The notes beneath the pieces were generated by a model. It did no database searches. It had not been told where the DNA came from and saw only the letters and a program-made list of their open reading frames with translations. The position numbers and the translations under genes are program-made. From the NCBI GenBank assembly GCA_040007395.1, contig JBDTVG010000217.1:1-64000 (forward strand): 64,000 nt of DNA, written 5' to 3'. Source of the stretch: DATGFK01 sp040007395. GTDB lineage: Bacteria; Chloroflexota; Anaerolineae; Aggregatilineales; UBA2796. The stretch's first letter is position 1; every line of letters begins with the position of its first letter. Below, piece after piece: positions 41,516 through 49,681 of the stretch.

Positions 41516-41794
41516 ATGAATCAAGAACACCAAACACGCGCTTACGCGGCGTTGGGTTTAGCGGGGCAAATGGGCTGCCTGATCACTATTCTGGTGCTTG
41601 GGGCGCTTTTTGCTGGTATCTGGATTGACCGCACGTTTAACACGCATAAGATCGCCATTCTGGTGTGTGTCGCGGCTAGCGTACCAGTCACTTTATTCCT
41701 GTCAATAACCTTGACTCAGCGTCTGATCAAACGCATCATTCCGCCTGATAAGCCTGTAACCCGGGTTATTCCACCCGGTGAGCAAGACAATTGA
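41516..41794 (+). CDS. atpZ: AtpZ/AtpI-like ATP synthase accessory protein
   Basis: A 92-residue protein with two membrane helices (residues about 20-40 and 46-70): MGCLITILVLGALFAGIWID and KIAILVCVAASVPVTLFLSI. Proteins of this kind lie first in atp operons and help assemble the c-ring or admit Mg/Ca. The Pro-rich charged tail is cytoplasmic. No strong ribosome-binding site precedes the ATG. It is followed by atpB after 136 nt. Confidence 0.78.
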   Translation: MNQEHQTRAYAALGLAGQMGCLITILVLGALFAGIWIDRTFNTHKIAILVCVAASVPVTLFLSITLTQRLIKRIIPPDKPVTRVIPPGEQDN

Positions 41795-41930
41795 CTCGCA
41801 TTGATTCCATAAGTTTGTGAACAAGTACACAGTATTACAGCGCGGTAGCTGCGAGTAATACCACCACAGAAGGAGGATCTTTCTTGACCAAACTGACCCA
41901 TCTCTGTTTTAAGTCTCCTAGGAGGGTTAC

Positions 41931-43268
41931 ATGAGCGCAATAAACAGGCGCGGCTTTATAATCTTTGGAGGCTTGGTTTTCGTCACGGCAGTATTTTGTC
42001 TGTGGCTGCCCTTTTTTGCCTTGCCCAGCGCAGGCCTTGGCGTAGGGTTGCCATGGATTACACTGCCCGCCGACGTGTTGTGGGGCAACGTCCTGCCTAA
42101 AGTATTTGGCAGCGACCTTGTGAACAGCATGACTTCCTTGGCGGTAGTCGATGTTATCCTGCTCATCTTCGGTATTGTGGTGAACCGGGCCGTCTCAGCA
42201 CAAGGAATAGACCGCTTCATTCCGCGTGGCCTGACCAACTTTATCGATCTCATCGTGGAGTTCTTTTACAATCAGGCGCACAACGTTCTGGGTAAGTTCA
42301 CCGGGCGGGTGCTGCCAATGGCGCTGACTGTCTTCATGTTTGTGTTGGTGGCAAACTGGATCAACCTGATCCCCGGCTTTGAAACCGTCGGGATCATCAG
42401 TTGCGCCGAACCGGGCATTGCAGGCTACCCCTTACAGGGCAATGGGCCACTGCTCAATGTCAATGGTAAGGGTCTCAAGGATCGGGCGGGTATTGTCGCG
42501 AAAGTAGCTGATTCCGAAGCCTGCGAAGCTAAGTATAACGGCACCAACGGCAACTCGGATTTCCGCCCACCCGTTGTGCTGGCGAAAGCGCAGCGCGGCG
42601 AACATGCCGCTGGCTCTGGCGATAAAGAAGTCCCAGCCGCCACCAAAGAGAGTGGCTTCCTTGCGCCAACGACTAACATGGGAACAACCGAGACATTGGT
42701 GGTCAATAAGATCACCGATGCAAGTACGGCAAAAGCCGAAACGGGCGCAAACGCCGAACTGTTCAACGTTATCCCGTACTTCCGCCAATTGGCAACCGAC
42801 CTGAACATGCCGCTGGCGTTGGCGATCATCGTGTTCTTCACGGTGCAAATCTGGGGTATCGGCGCACTCGGTGGTTCGTACTTCTTCAAGTTCTTCAATA
42901 TCCCGGCACTTGGCAATATCAGCAAGAATCCGATGGGTGTGATGGACTTCGTCGTCGGTATCGTAGACATCATCTCTGAGCTATCGCGACTTATCTCACT
43001 GAGCTTCCGACTTCTGGGCAATATCTTTGCTGGCGGTGTGCTGCTGGCAGTCATGACGTTCCTAGTTGCCGGTGTGCTACCGTTCATCTTCAGCGGTCTG
43101 GAACTATTCGTGGGTCTCATTCAGGCTTACGTGTTCGCAACCCTGACGATTATGTACGCTTCACAAGCTATGTTTGCACATCACAGCGAGGACGAACACG
43201 ATTCGGAGCACGAAGCGGCGGCGGCTCATGCCCCAGCGCCGACGGCCCAACCTGTGGACGTTCCCTGA
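41931..43268 (+). CDS. atpB: ATP synthase F0 subunit a, with large insertion
   Basis: Forms the proton path next to the c-ring. At 445 residues it is far longer than the usual 230-290. The core is normal: SLAVVDVILLIFGI, the second membrane helix ending NWINLIPGF, ATDLNMPLALAII, and the essential Arg360 in SLSFRLLGNIFAG. The extra length is an insertion at about residues 155-280, between the second and third core helices, on the outer face of the membrane. It has two Cys (158, 198) and is Gly/Ala/Thr-rich. The C-terminus is His/Asp/Glu-rich (HHSEDEHDSEHE). AGGAGG lies upstream. Confidence 0.93.
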   Translation: MSAINRRGFIIFGGLVFVTAVFCLWLPFFALPSAGLGVGLPWITLPADVLWGNVLPKVFGSDLVNSMTSLAVVDVILLIFGIVVNRAVSAQGIDRFIPRGLTNFIDLIVEFFYNQAHNVLGKFTGRVLPMALTVFMFVLVANWINLIPGFETVGIISCAEPGIAGYPLQGNGPLLNVNGKGLKDRAGIVAKVADSEACEAKYNGTNGNSDFRPPVVLAKAQRGEHAAGSGDKEVPAATKESGFLAPTTNMGTTETLVVNKITDASTAKAETGANAELFNVIPYFRQLATDLNMPLALAIIVFFTVQIWGIGALGGSYFFKFFNIPALGNISKNPMGVMDFVVGIVDIISELSRLISLSFRLLGNIFAGGVLLAVMTFLVAGVLPFIFSGLELFVGLIQAYVFATLTIMYASQAMFAHHSEDEHDSEHEAAAAHAPAPTAQPVDVP

Positions 43269-43314
43269 ATTTCGCTTAACGCTTAACTACTCTGACATAG
43301 GAGGATTTCCCTAA

Positions 43315-43557
43315 ATGGATAATGCAGGTTTCATCACTGGTATGAAGGCAGTCGGCGCAGGACTCGCCATGGTCGGCGCTCTGGGTGCAGGTATCGGTAT
43401 CGGACAGGTCGTGAACGGTGCGCTGCAAGCGATGGGACGTAACCCTGACGCGGCTGGCCTGATCCAGACCAACATGATTCTCGGTATCGTCTTTGCGGAA
43501 ACCATCGCGATCTACGCGCTGGTGGTCGCTCTCATCGTTCTGTTCGTTCTGGGCTAA
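43315..43557 (+). CDS. atpE: ATP synthase F0 subunit c
   Basis: An 80-residue hairpin of two helices that forms the rotor ring. The first helix holds GALGAGIGIGQVVNG, the loop is GRNPD, and the second carries the ion-carrying Glu62 in VFAETIAIYALVVAL. The residue positions of the known sodium site are not clearly met, so protons are the likely coupling ion. AGGAGG lies 11 nt upstream. It is 16 nt before the b-delta gene. Confidence 0.96.
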   Translation: MDNAGFITGMKAVGAGLAMVGALGAGIGIGQVVNGALQAMGRNPDAAGLIQTNMILGIVFAETIAIYALVVALIVLFVLG

Positions 43558-43573
43558 TCATCAGGAGGTCCCG

Positions 43574-44275
43574 TTGGAAAAATTAGGTATCAACGGCGGG
43601 TTCCTACTCGCCCAAATTTTCAACTTCCTGATCCTTTTCGGGTTGTTGTCCATGCTCGCTTGGAAACCCCTCATCAAGGCGCTGGAAACCCGCCGCGAAA
43701 AGATCGCGAAGGGGCTAGAAGATGCTCGTGCTGCGGAATTGGCTCGTGCCAATGCCGAGCGTGAGGCGCAGAAGTATATGGAACTGCGCCGCGCCGAAGC
43801 CAACCGTCTGATCGAAGATGGTCGGGTACGTGGCGAGGAACAGTCCAGAGTAGTGCTTGAAGAAGCCAACCACGCTGCTGAGGACATTCGCGTGCGGGCG
43901 CGTGCCGAAGCCGAAGAAGAGCGCAATTCGCTTCTCGGTGAAGTCCGTACACAGGTTGCCCAGATGGCATTGGCGGCTGCTGAACGGGTCATCGCACAAT
44001 CGCTGGATGCTAAGAAGTCTCAAGCGATTATCACCGACTTCTTCACCAAAGTCCCTGAGGGTGTAAGCAACCTCGGTGATGACGTTGAAGTAACCAGCGC
44101 TCTGCCCCTTAGCGATGCCGAAATCTCCAGCATCGCCCAGCAGATCGGCGCAAGCAATGTGTCGAATCGGGTTGACCCGTCTATTCTGGGCGGCATAATC
44201 CTGCGTGCGGGGGATCGCGTGGTGGACGCAAGCGTCCGCAGCAACTTGCAAGGCTTGGCTGCCCAGATCCGCTAG
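43574..44275 (+). CDS. atpF: ATP synthase b subunit fused to the C-terminal part of delta
   Basis: A 233-residue stator protein. Residues 1-160 are a normal b subunit: one membrane helix (FLLAQIFNFLILFGLLSMLAW), then a long charged coiled coil. Residues about 168-233 match the C-terminal part of delta (VEVTSALPLSDAEI, DPSILGGIILRAGDRVVDAS). The six-helix N-terminal domain of delta, which grips the alpha subunits, is absent. The start is a TTG with AGGAGG 5 nt upstream; the longer frame from 43493 overlaps atpE. A strong terminator follows, and atpA, atpG, atpD and atpC are not beside it. Confidence 0.9.
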   Translation: MEKLGINGGFLLAQIFNFLILFGLLSMLAWKPLIKALETRREKIAKGLEDARAAELARANAEREAQKYMELRRAEANRLIEDGRVRGEEQSRVVLEEANHAAEDIRVRARAEAEEERNSLLGEVRTQVAQMALAAAERVIAQSLDAKKSQAIITDFFTKVPEGVSNLGDDVEVTSALPLSDAEISSIAQQIGASNVSNRVDPSILGGIILRAGDRVVDASVRSNLQGLAAQIR

Positions 44276-44310
44276 GATCTGCGATAGCTAATCCAGTACA
44301 TCCGTAAAAT

Positions 44311-44356
44311 AAAGCGCCGTGAGTTATGTGACCTAACATGACTTACGGCGCTTTTG
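44311..44356 (+). terminator. Terminator of the F0 operon
   Basis: A 19-bp stem with two G-U pairs (44311-44329 with 44336-44354), GACCTA loop, running into TTTT. The A-tract at its left end lets it act on the minus strand as well, serving the convergent tatD gene. Confidence 0.9.
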
Positions 44357-44382
44357 ATTCGCTACGAGTTGGTTGACCTATT

Positions 44383-44450
44383 CGCGGACAGGGCAAGCCC
44401 TGTCCCTACGAAATACGGTTTGGCGGTAGGGACAATGCTTGCGTTGTCCG
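44383..44450. repeat. Dispersed palindromic repeat, complete canonical copy
   Basis: GCGGACAGGGCAAGCCCTGTCCCTAC, a GAAATACGGTTTGGCG spacer, then GTAGGGACAATGCTTGCGTTGTCCGC. Each half is a perfect or near-perfect palindrome with arms of about 9 bp. This 68-bp copy is the best model of the family. Confidence 0.9.
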
Positions 44451-44479
44451 CTGAATTTCTTTCATCATACAGGGTGAGG

Positions 44480-45265
44480 CTATATAAGCCCAAAGAGCCG
44501 TTCGGCGTTGTGGGTCGTTGCCGTTTCAACCGCTTCGATAGGCAAATTACGCAGTACGGCGAACCGTTCGGCGGTATAGCGCACATAGGCGGGTTCGTTG
44601 CGTTTGCCCCGGAAAGGGGTAGGAGTCAGGAATGGGCCGTCGGTTTCGACCACGACCCGATCCAGCGGTACAGCGGCGGCAATCGAGCGTAGATCGTCGG
44701 CGTTCTTATAGGTGATTGGCCCAGTAAAGCCCAGATAAAAACCGAGTGCAATCGCTTGTTGGGCAATGGCACGCGGCGCAGAAAACGAGTGCAGCACGCC
44801 GGGACGCGCTCGCAAAGACTCAGGCAGCGTTGGTATCCAGCTTGCCAACACTGCCATCACATCTTCGCTAGCCTCGCGATTGTGAATGATCACCGGGAGT
44901 TCGAGTCGGGCAGCAAGGGCTAACTGCGCCTCAAATGCAATGCGCTGCTGATCTTTGGGACTCGACTCGCGGTAGTAGTCCAGACCGATCTCGCCAATCG
45001 CAACGACTTTGGGCTGGGCGGCTTGCGACTCTACCGCCGCCAGATCCGCCGCAGTATACGTGCTGGTGCTGTTCGGATGGATACCCACCGCCACATACAC
45101 GCCGGGATACTGCGTGGCAAGCTGTAGTGCGTTTGCGCCCGTCTCTATATCTACCGCTGGATTGATAATCCGGGTCACGCCCGCTGCTGCTGCCCGTGCA
45201 ATGACCTCGGCAAGATCCGTGTCGTAGCTGTCAAAATTGAGATGGCAGTGGGTGTCGATCAACAT
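44480..45265 (-). CDS. tatD: TatD-family metal-dependent deoxyribonuclease
   Basis: A 261-residue TIM-barrel hydrolase (YcfH/TatD group). Metal ligands are visible: IDTHCHLNF, the Glu in AIGEIGLDYYRE, His in PVIIHNREA and VLHSFSA, and Asp in VVVETDGPFLTP. Members show 3'-5' DNase activity in repair; some are D-aminoacyl-tRNA-linked. The ATG at 45265 fits the family (MLIDTHCH); a GTG 9 nt earlier is possible. It lies downstream of gmd on the same strand, separated by 30 nt. Confidence 0.93.
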   Translation of the reverse strand: MLIDTHCHLNFDSYDTDLAEVIARAAAAGVTRIINPAVDIETGANALQLATQYPGVYVAVGIHPNSTSTYTAADLAAVESQAAQPKVVAIGEIGLDYYRESSPKDQQRIAFEAQLALAARLELPVIIHNREASEDVMAVLASWIPTLPESLRARPGVLHSFSAPRAIAQQAIALGFYLGFTGPITYKNADDLRSIAAAVPLDRVVVETDGPFLTPTPFRGKRNEPAYVRYTAERFAVLRNLPIEAVETATTHNAERLFGLI

Positions 45266-45295
45266 AGGCCGCACGCATCAGGCATACGATACGCC

Positions 45296-46267
45296 TTAGC
45301 CTCCGTTGCTCAACAGCTTGATGTCGGCATCGACCATCGTATGGATCAACTCGGTAAAGGTCACAGATGGCTCCCAACCAAGTACCTGTCCGGCCTTTGC
45401 TGGATCACCGACTAGCAGATCCACTTCGGCAGGGCGCATGAAGGCGGGATCTTGAACCACGTACTTTTGCCAGTCCAGATCAACGTGGCTAAACGCGGTT
45501 TCGACCAATTTGTGAACTGTGTTGGTTTCGCCCGTTGCCACCACATAGTCATCGGGGCTATCCTGTTGGAGCATCAACCACATGGCCTTAACATAATCCC
45601 CGGCGAAACCCCAGTCGCGCTGCGAGTCCAGATTACCGAGGCGTAATTCTTTTGCCATGCCCAGCTTGATACGCGCCACACCGTGCGTAACCTTGCGCGT
45701 TACGAACTCAATGCCGCGTCGAGGGCTTTCGTGATTAAACAAAATGCCGCTGCTAGCGTGCAGGTCATAGCTTTCGCGATAGTTGACCGTGATCCAGTGT
45801 CCGTAGACCTTCGCTACCCCGTAAGGACTGCGCGGGTAAAATGGGGTCGTCTCGCGCTGCGGCACTTCCTGCACTTTGCCAAAGATCTCCGAGGAGGAGG
45901 CTTGATAGAAGCGGATGTCTTGGTTGACATGCCGGATCGCATCCAACAATCGCGTCACGCCGAGCGCGGTCACATCGCCCGTAAAGACGGGCATCTTCCA
46001 CGAGGTCTGCACAAAACTTTGAGCAGCAAGGTTATAGATTTCTTCGGGATCAGATTCAATAATCGCCTGCTGCAAAGAGGTCTGGTCAAGAATGTCACCG
46101 GAAATTAGCGTAACCTGATCTTGGATATGCTTGATACGGCTGATGTTTGCTTCGGTACTTGAGCGCCGGACCAAGCCAAAGACTTGATAGCCCTTCGCTA
46201 GCAAAAACTCTGCTAGATATGAGCCGTCTTGTCCAGTGATTCCGGTGATTAAGGCACGTTTCGCCAT
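45296..46267 (-). CDS. gmd: GDP-mannose 4,6-dehydratase
   Basis: Makes GDP-4-keto-6-deoxy-D-mannose from GDP-mannose. The 323-residue extended short-chain dehydrogenase has the NAD site GITGQDGSYLAEFLL, the catalytic Ser/Thr-Glu in ASSSEIFG, the Tyr-Lys pair in SPYGVAKVYGHW, and the GDP-sugar signatures FNHESPRRG and RDWGFAGDYV. It follows the reductase gene by 19 nt on the same strand. The product feeds rhamnose- or fucose-type sugars. Confidence 0.95.
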   Translation of the reverse strand: MAKRALITGITGQDGSYLAEFLLAKGYQVFGLVRRSSTEANISRIKHIQDQVTLISGDILDQTSLQQAIIESDPEEIYNLAAQSFVQTSWKMPVFTGDVTALGVTRLLDAIRHVNQDIRFYQASSSEIFGKVQEVPQRETTPFYPRSPYGVAKVYGHWITVNYRESYDLHASSGILFNHESPRRGIEFVTRKVTHGVARIKLGMAKELRLGNLDSQRDWGFAGDYVKAMWLMLQQDSPDDYVVATGETNTVHKLVETAFSHVDLDWQKYVVQDPAFMRPAEVDLLVGDPAKAGQVLGWEPSVTFTELIHTMVDADIKLLSNGG

Positions 46268-46286
46268 GCAGTCAACTCCTGAATGA

Positions 46287-47261
46287 TTAAGGGGTGGAAT
46301 TCGTTAATTGCGCGGTGACGTACTGCCGCCACTCGTCAAGTACGTCGCGCAGGGATTGTTCAAGCGGGATCTGCGGCTGCCAGCCAGTGCAAGCGTGTAA
46401 CCGTCCATAGTCGCCCACGAGGATCGGGATTTCAACGGGGCGTAAGCGGTCGGTGGCAATCTGAACGTCAATCGGAATTTTGCTCAGGCTCAGGAGCGTA
46501 TCCATGATACTTTGCATGGAGTATGCTTTGCCGCTGCACACGTTATACACGCCGCCTGAGTCGCCATGCGTCAATACCTCGGCATAGGCCCGCACCACAT
46601 CGCGCACGTCGGTGAAGTCGCGTGCTGCCGTCAGATTACCCACATGCAAGATCGGTGTACGTAAGCCAACTTCGGCCTCGGCAATTTGCAACGCCCAGTT
46701 GGAAACCGAAAAGCGTCGGTTTTGCCCCGGCCCAATATGGTTAAATGGGCGTACCCGGACAGTAAACAGACGATGCGCTAACGTATACTGCAAAGCCAGC
46801 ATATCCTGTGCAATCTTGCTGACACTGTAAGGGCTACTGGGCGCGAAAGGTGCATCTTCGGTAAGCGGGATCTGGTCGGGCTGCACAGCGCCGTAGACTT
46901 CTGCCGAACCGACGACTAGCATTCTCGTCGAGAGCTTCAAGGTCAGAATGGCCTGAAGTAGATTCAGCGTCCCGTGAACGTTGTTGTCGATGGTTTCCCA
47001 TGGGTCTTCAAAAGAGCGTGGCACAAAGGCCTGTCCTGCCAAATGAAAAATCTGATCAGGTTGGCATTCTTCCAGCAGATCGCGCACAAGGCGTGAATCG
47101 CGAAGATCGAGCACGGTTAAGTGAGGACACAACCCGATCAGTGACTCGCGTTGATCCTCGCCCGCAATCGTTCCATAGAGTGAAATATCCGGCTGTTGCT
47201 GTAAGTAAGCAAGCAAGTGTCTACCGACAAAGCCGCCTGCGCCTGTGACCAGTACCCTCAA
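46287..47261 (-). CDS. rmd: GDP-4-keto-6-deoxy-D-mannose reductase
   Basis: Reduces the Gmd product to GDP-D-rhamnose. The 324-residue extended short-chain dehydrogenase has TGAGGFVGRHLL at the start, FHLAGQAFV, the Ser/Tyr/Lys triad in VVGSAEVYG and SPYSVSKIAQD, and the RPFNHIGPGQ and ARDFTDVRDVVRAY motifs typical of Rmd. A fucose synthase would differ in these, so GDP-D-rhamnose is favoured. With gmd it forms a two-gene unit, probably for surface polysaccharide, perhaps with the polysaccharide genes at 55 kb. Confidence 0.92.
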   Translation of the reverse strand: MRVLVTGAGGFVGRHLLAYLQQQPDISLYGTIAGEDQRESLIGLCPHLTVLDLRDSRLVRDLLEECQPDQIFHLAGQAFVPRSFEDPWETIDNNVHGTLNLLQAILTLKLSTRMLVVGSAEVYGAVQPDQIPLTEDAPFAPSSPYSVSKIAQDMLALQYTLAHRLFTVRVRPFNHIGPGQNRRFSVSNWALQIAEAEVGLRTPILHVGNLTAARDFTDVRDVVRAYAEVLTHGDSGGVYNVCSGKAYSMQSIMDTLLSLSKIPIDVQIATDRLRPVEIPILVGDYGRLHACTGWQPQIPLEQSLRDVLDEWRQYVTAQLTNSTP

Positions 47262-47463
47262 GTTATCATGCCCTCCCCGTAGGCGACGGAATTATAGCGC
47301 ACTTGTTACAAAATACGCATAGTATGGATGTGATCGGCAAGGCGCGGTAAAACGCGAATACCCCACCCAATGCTAAGGCTGGGCGGTCATCCTCAATGGG
47401 TGGTGCAAAATCATGCCGATATCCGTTGTTCGTTCACCACGGGTCTACATGAGCACTTTGATA

Positions 47464-48561
47464 TTAAGTCGAACTTATCGTTACCATGCTCGCATTGCCG
47501 GAGATTTCAATATCGTAGCGCCCACTGGCTTCTTCGTAGCCTTGGCCCTGAAGCCGCAGGTCATTCCTCATACCACCGAATTCCTCACCATCGAACACAA
47601 CAGCATTTGCCCACCCCATAAAGCGTACCCGCGCCGGTACGCCCGCTGGTCGGTTAATTTTAACATCCGAAGCTCCACCGCTGACTCGAAGCGGCACTGT
47701 GCCTGACGGGTTAGGCAGATACAAATCCACTGAACTCATGCCATAGCTTACGCTCAACGCCGTCAACTGGACATCGGTTAAGTCGGCAGTGATCCCTGCT
47801 GCCCCGCCACGAATTTCTATCTGCCACGGTATCGATGTGTTTAGCACAATTTCTGCGTCTTGTTGCCCCCAACTGAGCAACCATAACCGACGGCGATTTC
47901 GGATAGTGACCACGCCTTCTTCAATTTTTACCTCTGGCAGTGTGCCCTTGAAATGCGCTCGGTAGAGATCGGTCAAATCTCTATCGGCGTGCAGGTTGAG
48001 CATTGAGGCACCCGACGAAAAGATCAATCGCCCCATAGTTAGATCTCCCAAGGCGATAGAAAAATCTTTCTGCACGCCTTTGGGGGCATTTCGCAATCGG
48101 GCAATCTCTTCGGTAGAAGCCCGATTACTGGATTTCAGGAAATCGATAAGGAAGGCAAGCTGCTGGTCATCATATTTTGAGCTAATTTCGTCCCATTTAT
48201 ACCCGATAGAATCGAAAAGCGGGCCGATGTCGTGCATGGTCGTCTCACTGGGACTGAGCCGAACTAGCACGCGCCGCCCATCGTTCGGGTCGTTTTCCCG
48301 GCGCACGAACCCACTCTTTTCCAGTCGATCAATCATCCCGGTAATCGCCCCTGTGGTGAGGCCAGTCAACTCAGCAAGCTGACCGGCGGTTGAGGGTCCT
48401 GTGATTTCCAGAATATCGATAACCTGAAGGTCAGTGGCATTCATACCGAGATGTGCAGCCGCAGCACGAAAAAAGAACGCGCCGAGACTGTGCGATTCCC
48501 GAATCTCCCGCAGAAAGTTTGCGATCAGTTTTTCGCGGGACTCAGAAGAACTACTTGACAA
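47464..48561 (-). CDS. MarR-family regulator fused to a beta-rich domain
   Basis: A 365-residue fusion. Residues 1-150 are a MarR winged helix (LQVIDILEITGPSTAGQLAELTGLTTGAITGMIDRLEKSGFVRRENDPNDGRRVLVRL). Residues about 165-365 form a beta-rich region like the toast-rack/DUF4097-type adhesin fold (SGASMLNLHADRDL, IEIRGGAAGITADLTDVQLTAL, VSGGASDVKINRPAGV), usually found in envelope-stress proteins but here on a cytoplasmic regulator. It could sense a ligand or partner. The TTG start has GAAGGTG 6 nt upstream. It is divergent from a DrrAB-type exporter, its likely target. Confidence 0.8.
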   Translation of the reverse strand: MSSSSSESREKLIANFLREIRESHSLGAFFFRAAAAHLGMNATDLQVIDILEITGPSTAGQLAELTGLTTGAITGMIDRLEKSGFVRRENDPNDGRRVLVRLSPSETTMHDIGPLFDSIGYKWDEISSKYDDQQLAFLIDFLKSSNRASTEEIARLRNAPKGVQKDFSIALGDLTMGRLIFSSGASMLNLHADRDLTDLYRAHFKGTLPEVKIEEGVVTIRNRRRLWLLSWGQQDAEIVLNTSIPWQIEIRGGAAGITADLTDVQLTALSVSYGMSSVDLYLPNPSGTVPLRVSGGASDVKINRPAGVPARVRFMGWANAVVFDGEEFGGMRNDLRLQGQGYEEASGRYDIEISGNASMVTISST

Positions 48562-48590
48562 TTGTTACACCTTCGCTTAGGATTGAATAT

Positions 48591-48633
48591 ATCTTAGTTG
48601 CTAAGATTAATTCCGGATAATCATCCTTAGCAA
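48591..48633. promoter_or_regulatory. Probable MarR operators between regulator and exporter
   Basis: ATCTTAG-TTG-CTAAGAT (48591-48607) is a perfect palindrome. Its right half TTGCTAAG (48598-48605) is also inverted relative to CTTAGCAA (48626-48633). A further CTTAG lies at 48576. Repeated CTTAG/CTAAG half-sites next to a MarR gene strongly suggest autoregulation and control of the divergent exporter. Confidence 0.6.
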
Positions 48634-48745
48634 TCAAGACAACCAAATTGTACCACAGAATTTGCTACGGGAGAAAGTCAATGTTATCGAAACGTTGGAA
48701 GGATCTGCGTAGTCTCTACACTACGAATGTGAAGGAGTTGGAGTC

Positions 48746-49681
48746 ATGATGATTACAGTCAAGGGTCTCCGCAAAGCATTTGGGACCCATGTGGTGCTTG
48801 ATGGAGTCGACCTCAACGTTGCTGAGGGAGCGATTTTTGCCTTACTTGGCCCGAATGGCGCAGGTAAAACAACGACCGTTCAGATTTTATCCACGCTGCT
48901 TCGAGCAGATGCGGGTGAAGTGTTTATCGCAGGCCATGATCTAAATCGGGAGCCTGAAGCAGTCCGTGCAGCAATCGGTCTCACTGGACAATTCGCCGCC
49001 GTCGATCAAGTCCTCACTGGGGAAGAAAACTTGATGTTGATGGTATACCTGCGCCATTTGGAACGCAGCAAAGGGCAAAATCGTGTGAGGGAACTGCTGG
49101 AACGCTTTGATCTGACTGATGCGGCAAAAAAGCCGGTATCCACCTACTCCGGCGGAATGCGCCGTAAGCTCGACCTTGCCATGAGTCTGATCGGAAATCC
49201 GCGCCTTGTCTTTCTTGACGAACCGACTACTGGGTTAGACCCACGCAGCCGCCAGACCATGTGGCAGTTGATTACTGAACTCGCTGCCAATGGTGTCACG
49301 GTTTTCCTCACCACGCAATATTTAGAGGAAGCGGATCGCCTCGCCAATCGAATTGCCGTGCTGGACAAGGGCAAACTGGTCGCTGAAGGATCACCTGCCG
49401 ATCTCAAGCGCCGTATCTCTGGTGGGCATGTCGAACTCCAATTTGCTGATGTAGCGGGGCTTGATAAGGCAGTACAGTCGCTTGGCAGCGCAATACGCGA
49501 CGATAACGCCCTTACCGTGCGGGTTCCGAGTAATGGGAGCATCGGGGCATTGAGGAAGTTGCTCGATCAACTAGATAGCGCTGCTATCCCAGTGACAGGC
49601 GTATCTGTCCACACCCCCGATCTTGATGATGTTTTCTTCGCCCTAACTACCCAACCTGACAAAAAGGAAGTGACACAGTGA
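48746..49681 (+). CDS. DrrA-type ABC transporter ATP-binding protein
   Basis: A 311-residue ATPase of the drug-exporter type. Walker A GPNGAGKTTT, Q-loop GLTGQFAAVDQVLTG (the DrrA pattern), signature YSGGMRRKLDLAMSLIG, Walker B LVFLDEPTTGLD and the switch segment LTTQYLEEAD are present. Residues 225-311 form the C-terminal region typical of DrrA. AAGGAG lies 8 nt upstream. It overlaps the permease gene by 4 bp. Its substrate is probably an amphipathic toxic compound. Confidence 0.92.
   Translation: MMITVKGLRKAFGTHVVLDGVDLNVAEGAIFALLGPNGAGKTTTVQILSTLLRADAGEVFIAGHDLNREPEAVRAAIGLTGQFAAVDQVLTGEENLMLMVYLRHLERSKGQNRVRELLERFDLTDAAKKPVSTYSGGMRRKLDLAMSLIGNPRLVFLDEPTTGLDPRSRQTMWQLITELAANGVTVFLTTQYLEEADRLANRIAVLDKGKLVAEGSPADLKRRISGGHVELQFADVAGLDKAVQSLGSAIRDDNALTVRVPSNGSIGALRKLLDQLDSAAIPVTGVSVHTPDLDDVFFALTTQPDKKEVTQ

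Noticed and set aside
43315..43557. Sodium-binding signature in subunit c
   Set aside because: Aligned through the polar loop, the position of the key Gln is Ile and the Gln in this protein is offset, so proton coupling is more likely.
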